DNA of 64,000 bases, from assembly GCF_016027715.1 (NCBI RefSeq), contig NZ_CP065691.1, forward strand, positions 2,017,954-2,081,953, written 5' to 3'. A model generated the notes under the pieces. The model ran no database searches, was not told the DNA's origin, and worked only from the letters and a program-made list of their open reading frames with translations. Positions 58,872 to 64,000 of the stretch are shown one piece after another. The stretch is from Lactococcus garvieae (GTDB taxonomy: Bacteria > Bacillota > Bacilli > Lactobacillales > Streptococcaceae). Both the position numbers and the translations under genes were made by a program. Positions within the stretch are counted from its first letter, which is position 1, and the number at the start of each line of letters is the position of its first letter.

Positions 58872-59699
58872 GTGAGTGATTTTAGTCAAATTTTTAATCT
58901 TGACTTTTGGCAAAAAATACTGGAATTAAACCAATCACCTTGGCGGGTGTTTATTTCCGTTATTGACATCGCTATCGTTAGTTTTTTTCTTTATTTAGCT
59001 ATGCGTTTTGTACAAGGGACAAAATTAGTCAGCTTAGTACGTGGTGTAATCATCTTTGTTCTTATAAGAATAGTTGCTGGTTTAATTGGTTTAACTACGC
59101 TGGAGTGGTTACTGAATCAAGTAATTACCTATGGTGCTATAGCTGGTGTAATCATCTTTCAACCAGAAATTCGAAGAGCACTAGAAGGTTTGGGGCGGAC
59201 AACAAATCGTTTGTCTGCAAATCGTAACAAGTCAATAAATAATTACATTGAAGCTTATGAAAAATCTTTTGCCTATATGTCAGAACGTAAGATAGGAGCT
59301 TTGATTGCGATTGAGCGGACGCAAACCTTGAGTGAGTACGCGTCGACAGGAATTCGTTTAGATGCAGATATCTCAAGCGAACTTATTATTAATATATTTA
59401 TTCCTAATACACCTTTGCATGATGGTGCTGTTATAATTCAAAACGATAAAATTGCTGTCACCAGTGCTTACCTCCCCTTAACAGAAAAAACAGGTATCTC
59501 AAAAGAATTTGGCACGCGGCATCGCGCAGCTATCGGTTTATCAGAAGCCTCCGATGCAGTGGTTCTTGTGGTTTCTGAGGAAACAGGCGGGATTTCTATT
59601 GCTTATAATGGTGAATTATTTGCGGATATTTCAAAAGAAGTTTTCCATGAGAAACTCATGGCGATTTTGGGACCAACAGAAACAGGAGGCAAAAAATAA
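58872..59699 (+). CDS. cdaA: Diadenylate cyclase CdaA
   Basis: 275 residues. Three membrane segments (about 25-100) precede the DAC domain with PLHDGAVIIQ near residue 180 and GTRHRAAIGLSE near 215, the DGA and RHR motifs that make c-di-AMP from two ATP. The start is GTG after GGAGG. It is the first gene of cdaA-cdaR-glmM and overlaps cdaR by 1 base. Its product controls K+ and osmolyte transport, linking it to the kimA-like gene. Confidence 0.96.
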   Translation: MSDFSQIFNLDFWQKILELNQSPWRVFISVIDIAIVSFFLYLAMRFVQGTKLVSLVRGVIIFVLIRIVAGLIGLTTLEWLLNQVITYGAIAGVIIFQPEIRRALEGLGRTTNRLSANRNKSINNYIEAYEKSFAYMSERKIGALIAIERTQTLSEYASTGIRLDADISSELIINIFIPNTPLHDGAVIIQNDKIAVTSAYLPLTEKTGISKEFGTRHRAAIGLSEASDAVVLVVSEETGGISIAYNGELFADISKEVFHEKLMAILGPTETGGKK

Positions 59700-60652
59700 T
59701 GAAAAATAATTTTTTCGCTTCAAAACTATTTACGTTACTGGCTTCTGTCTTCTTTGCTGTTATCTTGTTTTTCAACGCAAGTTCTGTTGCAGTGAGAAAC
59801 CAAGGAAACTCAACAACGGGCGAAGTTTATACAACGACGATTTCCAATGTTCCGATTGAAATCAAGTATAATACAGATGAATATTTTGCTAGCGGCTATA
59901 ACAATACTGCTAACGTTTACTTAACCAGTTATAATCGTGTTCAAATCAGTACAGAAGAAAACCCCGATTCACGGAATTTCTATCTGGTAGTAGATTTGTC
60001 GAATGCTAGTGAAGGGACAGTTACAATGCCTGTCCGTATCCAACAGCTCCCTAATGGGATAAATGCTCAGATTGAACCAACAACCTTGACAGTACGCTTA
60101 GAAAAGAAAGCCAGCGCTGAATTCAATGTTGCACCTTTGATTGAACAAGCACAACTGCCTGATGGCTTTAAAGTTAATGAAATCAAGCTAAGCCAAGAAA
60201 AGGTCAAGGTAACGGCGGGTGAAACAAGTATTAAGCAAATTCATGCGATACAAGCTGCCCTACCGAGTGATGCTTACTTAAATGATGACTACTCTGGTAC
60301 TGTAACGCTACATGCAGTGGATGCTGACGGTAAACTCTTGCCAGCTCAAATCAGTCCAGCAACAGTCCAAATGAAAGTGAGTGTGGAAAAACCTTCGAAA
60401 ACAGTACCTGTCAATGTTAAGAAAACGGGCACACTGGATCAAAGTCTTTCAGATATGAGGACGTCAATATCGCAAAAAACAGTGACAATTTCAGGAGAGC
60501 AAAGCGCTCTTGATAAAATTGATAGTGTAGATGCAACCGTGAATATATCAAATATCACGCAAAAAGAAACAGTAAATGTAGATATTCAAGCAGCTGGAGT
60601 AAGTGTTAAACCTAGTCAAATAGAAGTAACGTTGACTCCTAAGAAAAAATAA
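59699..60652 (+). CDS. cdaR: CdaA regulatory protein CdaR (YbbR repeats)
   Basis: 317 residues. A single N-terminal membrane segment (about 8-28) is followed by three extracellular YbbR repeats, for example [35 protein letters not shown] and [16 protein letters not shown]. It binds and modulates CdaA at the membrane. Between cdaA and glmM as in most Firmicutes. Confidence 0.93.
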   Translation: MKNNFFASKLFTLLASVFFAVILFFNASSVAVRNQGNSTTGEVYTTTISNVPIEIKYNTDEYFASGYNNTANVYLTSYNRVQISTEENPDSRNFYLVVDLSNASEGTVTMPVRIQQLPNGINAQIEPTTLTVRLEKKASAEFNVAPLIEQAQLPDGFKVNEIKLSQEKVKVTAGETSIKQIHAIQAALPSDAYLNDDYSGTVTLHAVDADGKLLPAQISPATVQMKVSVEKPSKTVPVNVKKTGTLDQSLSDMRTSISQKTVTISGEQSALDKIDSVDATVNISNITQKETVNVDIQAAGVSVKPSQIEVTLTPKKK

Positions 60653-60681
60653 TAGAGCAAAATAGAAAAGAGAAAAATAAA

Positions 60682-62043
60682 ATGGGTAAATATTTTGGAA
60701 CAGATGGTGTCCGTGGAGAAGCAAATGTTGAACTAACGCCAGAAATGGCTTTTAAACTCGGACGTTTTGGAGGTTATGTGCTTAGCCAACATGAGATTGG
60801 TACACCGAAAGTTTATGTTGCACGTGATCCACGTATCTCTGGGCAAATGCTCTCAACGAGTTTAATTTCTGGCCTCTTGTCTGTAGGTATCGAAGTCTAT
60901 GATTTAGGCGTGATTGCTACGCCTGGTGTAGCCTATCTAGTGCGTAAAGAAGAAGCATCAGCCGGTGTCATGATTTCTGCAAGTCACAATCCAGCTTTGG
61001 ATAATGGTATTAAATTCTTTGGTGCCGATGGCTTTAAATTGGATGATGATAAAGAATTAGAAATTGAAGCACTCATTGATGCTGAGAAAGACACACTACC
61101 TCGCCCTTCTGCTGAAGGGCTTGGTGTCCTACATGACTACAATGAAGCTGTTCGTAAATACCAAGCTTTCCTAAAAACAACAGCTGAAGGGGATTTTGAA
61201 GGCTTTAAAGTTGTTCTTGATACAGCCAATGGTGCTTCACATACATCTGCTCGTGCAGTTTTTGCTGATTTGAATGCAGAGTTAACCGTGATTGGGGAAA
61301 ACCCAAATGGTCTTAATATCAATGATGGAGTTGGTTCAACTCATCCTGAAAAAACAGCTGATACGGTTGTTGAAACAGGAAGTGACATTGGACTTGCCTT
61401 TGATGGAGATGCGGATCGTCTCATTGCTGTAGACGAAAATGGACAAATTGTTGATGGTGACAAAATTATGTTTATCGTGGGTAAATACCTGCTAGAGCAA
61501 GGAAGATTGGCAAAAGATACAGTTGTTACGACAGTAATGTCTAATCTTGGTTTCCACTTGGCACTTGAAGAAGCTGGAATGAATTCTGTAGTTACCGCGG
61601 TAGGTGACCGTTATGTCGTGGAAGAAATGCGTAAAAATAATTACAATTTTGGTGGCGAGCAGTCTGGTCACATGGTATTCTTGGACTATAACACAACAGG
61701 AGATGGTCAGTTATCAGCTATCCAATTGGTGAAAGTCATGCGCGAAACAGGCAAGAAATTATCTGAATTGGCTGCTGAAGTAACAATTTATCCGCAAAAA
61801 TTAGTGAATGTTCGCGTGGCAAATAATGCTGCCAAAGAAGGAGCGATGGATATTCCAGCTATTCGTGAAGTAATCTCCGAGATGGAAAAACAAATGAATG
61901 GTAAGGGTCGTATCCTTGTCCGCCCAAGTGGTACAGAACCACTTCTCCGTGTGATGGCAGAAGCTCCAACGGATGAAGAAGTGAATCATGTGGTTGATAC
62001 TATTGTTGATGTGGTAAAAGATGAAATCGGTGTAAAACTTTAA
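60682..62043 (+). CDS. glmM: Phosphoglucosamine mutase GlmM
   Basis: 453 residues. [14 protein letters not shown] at the start, the active-site phospho-Ser in [18 protein letters not shown] near residue 100, the metal loop AFDGDADRL near 240 and the C-terminal [14 protein letters not shown]. It interconverts glucosamine-6-P and glucosamine-1-P for peptidoglycan precursors, and can inhibit CdaA in related bacteria. Last gene of the operon. Confidence 0.97.
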   Translation: MGKYFGTDGVRGEANVELTPEMAFKLGRFGGYVLSQHEIGTPKVYVARDPRISGQMLSTSLISGLLSVGIEVYDLGVIATPGVAYLVRKEEASAGVMISASHNPALDNGIKFFGADGFKLDDDKELEIEALIDAEKDTLPRPSAEGLGVLHDYNEAVRKYQAFLKTTAEGDFEGFKVVLDTANGASHTSARAVFADLNAELTVIGENPNGLNINDGVGSTHPEKTADTVVETGSDIGLAFDGDADRLIAVDENGQIVDGDKIMFIVGKYLLEQGRLAKDTVVTTVMSNLGFHLALEEAGMNSVVTAVGDRYVVEEMRKNNYNFGGEQSGHMVFLDYNTTGDGQLSAIQLVKVMRETGKKLSELAAEVTIYPQKLVNVRVANNAAKEGAMDIPAIREVISEMEKQMNGKGRILVRPSGTEPLLRVMAEAPTDEEVNHVVDTIVDVVKDEIGVKL

Positions 62044-62073
62044 AAAAAGAGATTCATATGAATCTCTTTTTTT
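62042..62073 (+). terminator. Intrinsic terminator of cdaA-cdaR-glmM
   Basis: AAAGAGATTC, ATAT, GAATCTCTTTTTTT. Confidence 0.9.
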
Positions 62074-62108
62074 ACTCACGTTTCTTATTATTACTAAAAC
62101 AATAAGTA

Positions 62109-62117
62109 TGTTAAAAT
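62109..62117 (+). promoter_or_regulatory. Promoter of the EIIA gene, extended -10
   Basis: TG, one base, TAAAAT, about 60 bases before the ATG. Confidence 0.5.
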
Positions 62118-62179
62118 AGAATTACACAAAGCATGAAGGTTTATTGCGCAATTATAAATTACTTAAAGGAGGTTATGGG

Positions 62180-62686
62180 ATGTTTAGTAAGAGTCATAAA
62201 AATAAAATGTTTAAAGAAGATGTCACAATTTATGCTCCCATGGATGGAGAAATCATTGATTTAACACAAGTTCCTGAAGAAATTTTTGCTAAAAAACTAA
62301 TGGGTGAGGGCTACGCTATTGAGCCTGAAGTGCGCGGTACAAAAGCAACCATATATAGCCCAGCAAGTGGTGAAATCACTATTTGTCAAGGGCATGCTGT
62401 AGGTTTACGCCGTGCAGATGGACTTGAACTTTTTCTTCATATTGGGATTGACACAGTGAGTTTGAATGGTGAGCCATTTGATATAAGCTTAAAGATTGGC
62501 GACTTTGTACAAGGTGGAGAAAAAATTGGTAGTGTCCGATGGCATAAAATACAAGAAGCTAATCTCCCTTTGACTACCACTGTATTAATCACAAATACAT
62601 CCAGTGCTTTAGAAAATTTACAAGTCAACTATGGGTCATCCAAGTCGGGGAAAGCAATTGGAGAAGCAATAGCTAAGAAAAAATAA
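62180..62686 (+). CDS. Stand-alone PTS glucose-family EIIA
   Basis: 168 residues. VTIYAPMDGEIIDLTQVPEEIF starts the EIIA-Glc fold, and the phosphorylated His lies in LELFLHIGIDTVSLNG near residue 87; the partner His is in CQGHAVGL. It takes phosphate from HPr and gives it to a IIB. No IIBC is fused or adjacent, so it probably serves a transporter encoded elsewhere. I chose ATG 62180, with AGGAGG 7 bases upstream, over an in-frame start at 62144. Confidence 0.88.
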   Translation: MFSKSHKNKMFKEDVTIYAPMDGEIIDLTQVPEEIFAKKLMGEGYAIEPEVRGTKATIYSPASGEITICQGHAVGLRRADGLELFLHIGIDTVSLNGEPFDISLKIGDFVQGGEKIGSVRWHKIQEANLPLTTTVLITNTSSALENLQVNYGSSKSGKAIGEAIAKKK

Positions 62687-62707
62687 AAGCAGTTTACTGC
62701 TTTTTTT
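62685..62707 (+). terminator. Intrinsic terminator after the EIIA gene
   Basis: AAAAGCAG, TTTA, CTGCTTTTTTT. Confidence 0.85.
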
Positions 62708-62762
62708 GATGATTTAAATAAAATTATAGAGTACATTCAAAGCCAGTGTGCTCGTTTTTTTT

Positions 62763-62780
62763 TGCTATAATAAAACTATG
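62763..62780 (+). promoter_or_regulatory. Extended -10 promoter, probable leaderless start of tsaE
   Basis: TG (62763-62764), one base, TATAAT (62766-62771), then 6 bases to ATG 62778. No Shine-Dalgarno is present. Confidence 0.55.
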
Positions 62781-63233
62781 AAATTAAAAGCTAATGAAGA
62801 AAAGATGCTGGCCTTTGCTAAGCGTTTAGGAGGTCTACTCCAAGCACAGGATGTTATTGTGTTAACAGGAGAACTAGGTGCAGGGAAGACTACCTTTGTT
62901 AAAGGCTTGGCTTTAGGATTAGATATTCAACAGATGATTAAGAGCCCAACCTATACCATTGTACGTGAATATGAACAGGGAAAACTGCCCTTGTATCATA
63001 TGGATGTCTATCGTGTTGGAGATGATCCAGACAGTTTTGACTTGGATGATTATCTTTTTGGCGAGGGCGTTTCTGTTATTGAGTGGGGAGAACTTTTAGG
63101 TAAAGACTTGCCTGACGACTATCTTGAAGTCCAGCTCGATAAATATGCAGAGGGTTTTGCAACAGACGCTCAGCGTGAGTTAGAACTCATCCCTCATGGC
63201 CAACGCTATGAAAATTTATTAGGAGAACTATGA
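62778..63233 (+). CDS. tsaE: tRNA threonylcarbamoyladenosine synthesis ATPase TsaE
   Basis: 151 residues. Walker A LTGELGAGKTTFVKGLA near residue 34, then the family signatures KSPTYTIVREYEQG and HMDVYRVGD. VIEWGELL follows. It powers the TsaBDE complex that forms t6A37 in tRNA. I use ATG 62778; an in-frame upstream start (62748) lies before the promoter. It overlaps the GNAT gene by 4 bases. Confidence 0.95.
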   Translation: MKLKANEEKMLAFAKRLGGLLQAQDVIVLTGELGAGKTTFVKGLALGLDIQQMIKSPTYTIVREYEQGKLPLYHMDVYRVGDDPDSFDLDDYLFGEGVSVIEWGELLGKDLPDDYLEVQLDKYAEGFATDAQRELELIPHGQRYENLLGEL

Positions 63234-63745
63234 ATACAGAATTACTTATACGTGAAGCGACCAAAGAAGATAGCTCCAAGCTGATAGCATTTCTTGACCA
63301 GATAGGAAAAGAAAGTCATTTCTTAACCTTAGATGAAGCGGGAATATTAATGTCAGAAACTCAGATGGAAGACTACCTTGATCAAATTTCACAAAAGGAT
63401 AACAATGCTTATTTTTTAGCTTTTCTAGGTGAGGAAATTGCTGGTGTTTTGCATATTACAGCTGATTTTCATTATCGAATTCGTCATATTGGAGATATTT
63501 TTATTGCTGTAGCTTCAAAATTTCAAGGTTATGGGGTGGCTTCTTTTCTTTTTACTGATGCTCTAGAATGGGTTGAAGAAACAGGAGTTATAAAACGCTT
63601 AGAACTGACTGTTCAAAAACGAAATAAAGCAGCTATCCATTTGTATGAAAAATTTGGTTTTGAGCTTGAGGCTATCCAGAAATATGGGGCACGCGATGAA
63701 GATGGGCATCTCATAGATGTTTGTGAAATGGTTAAGTTTTTTTGA
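63230..63745 (+). CDS. GNAT-family N-acetyltransferase
   Basis: 171 residues. The acetyl-CoA loop is seen in VASKFQGYGVASFLFTDAL near residue 103, and the C-terminal AAIHLYEKFGFELEAIQ is the family motif B. The substrate is unknown; the closest layout is that of ribosomal-protein or antibiotic acetyltransferases. It follows tsaE by an ATGA overlap and precedes the LCP gene, an order kept in many streptococci and lactococci. Confidence 0.88.
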   Translation: MNTELLIREATKEDSSKLIAFLDQIGKESHFLTLDEAGILMSETQMEDYLDQISQKDNNAYFLAFLGEEIAGVLHITADFHYRIRHIGDIFIAVASKFQGYGVASFLFTDALEWVEETGVIKRLELTVQKRNKAAIHLYEKFGFELEAIQKYGARDEDGHLIDVCEMVKFF

Positions 63746-63768
63746 AAAAATTCCAACCAAAAAGAAGG

Positions 63769-63797
63769 AAAAGGAGGCCATATTTGGTCCCCTTTTT
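63769..63797 (+). terminator. Probable terminator after the GNAT gene
   Basis: AAAAGGAGGCCA pairs with TGGTCCCCTTTT with one mismatch, followed by T. Confidence 0.65.
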
Positions 63798-63806
63798 GTA
63801 TTTATG

Positions 63807-63843
63807 TTGTTTATTTGCAAAATTTTGATATAATTTTATTATG
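63807..63843 (+). promoter_or_regulatory. Promoter of the LCP gene, probable leaderless start
   Basis: TTGTTT (63807-63812), 16 bases, TATAAT (63829-63834) with an upstream TG, then 6 bases to ATG 63841. No Shine-Dalgarno is present. Confidence 0.55.
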
Positions 63844-64000
63844 AAACTTTGGATAAAATCGCTGCTAATGATCGTAGGAATCATTGCTTTAACAGCCGGA
63901 GCAGCCACTGTCTACGTATCGACAGTCTTAGATAGCACAACAAAAGCCTTTTCTAAAACTTATGCAGAAGTAGGTAGCGCTGATGCAGGAAAAATTATCA
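63841..64000 (+). CDS. Start of a probable LytR-CpsA-Psr (LCP) family gene, cut by the right edge
   Basis: 53 codons are visible: MKLWIKSLLMIVGIIALTAG then AATVYVSTVLDSTTKAF. One N-terminal membrane segment and a short polar stretch match the start of LCP proteins, which attach polymers to peptidoglycan. Family membership is inferred largely from the tsaE-GNAT-lytR order; the catalytic LCP domain lies beyond the window. Confidence 0.6.
   Translation, partial: MKLWIKSLLMIVGIIALTAGAATVYVSTVLDSTTKAFSKTYAEVGSADAGKII

Overview
The window reads as a chromosomal segment of a low-GC lactic acid bacterium, almost certainly a Lactococcus. The main reasons are an LmrA-type multidrug ABC exporter, a PepA (M42) glutamyl aminopeptidase of 355 residues, a ptcB-ptcA cellobiose PTS pair, a mevalonate pathway for isoprenoids, a groESL operon with a perfect CIRCE element, and the conserved tmk-holB-ricT-yabA-rsmI and cdaA-cdaR-glmM strings. 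Recalled lmrA sequence differs noticeably from the copy here, so a species outside L. lactis/cremoris (for example the L. garvieae group) is more likely, but the species is not proven. No prophage, insertion sequence, integron or CRISPR array is visible. Nearly every transcription unit ends in a clear intrinsic terminator.

Layout. 1-6.4 kb: end of an amino-acid permease, an orphan solute-binding lipoprotein, an FMN reductase-ApbE flavin pair, a large FAD dehydrogenase and lysS. 6.4-16.4 kb: KimA-like K+ transporter behind a possibly structured leader, YeiH, thiI, a DHA2 efflux pump, a CPA1 Na+/H+ antiporter, a coiled-coil protein and tyrS. 16.4-24.3 kb: PBP1B, two tandem MGMT-fold DNA repair genes, a PAP2 phosphatase, pepA, and a DUF4651-thioredoxin-ytpR-ssb group. 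24.3-33.1 kb: groESL, walRK-walJ, and tmk-holB-ricT-yabA-rsmI. 33.2-41.7 kb: a second orphan solute-binding protein, a 59-codon leaderless gene, the mevalonate genes with a universal stress gene between them, sodA, a DEAD-box helicase and a DUF218 protein. 41.7-55 kb: an RpiR regulator with a 6-phospho-beta-glucosidase and PTS IIB/IIA, tRNA-Cys, lmrA, a class A PBP with a PASTA-domain partner, ligA, a lipid kinase and an MsmK-type ATPase. 55-64 kb: pyruvate:ferredoxin oxidoreductase, cdaA-cdaR-glmM, a stand-alone PTS EIIA, tsaE-GNAT and the start of an LCP-family gene.

Connections. CdaA/CdaR make and control c-di-AMP, and KimA-type K+ transporters are known c-di-AMP targets. GlmM, two class A PBPs, WalRK and an LCP protein all serve the cell wall. 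Three sugar-related promoters carry good CcpA cre sites (bgl, ptcBA, msmK).

The most striking window-wide signal is regulatory. Eleven genes have a -10 box, nearly all of the extended TGn type, ending only 5-7 bases before the ATG, and all but one have no upstream Shine-Dalgarno sequence. They look like leaderless genes and include tmk, ligA, tsaE, pbp1B and the LCP gene. Other points worth a look are two matching dyads around a perfect consensus promoter of lmrA, a 10-bp dyad on the -35 box of the PFOR gene, a folded leader before kimA, and a promoter-terminator pair with no gene in the lysS-kimA gap.
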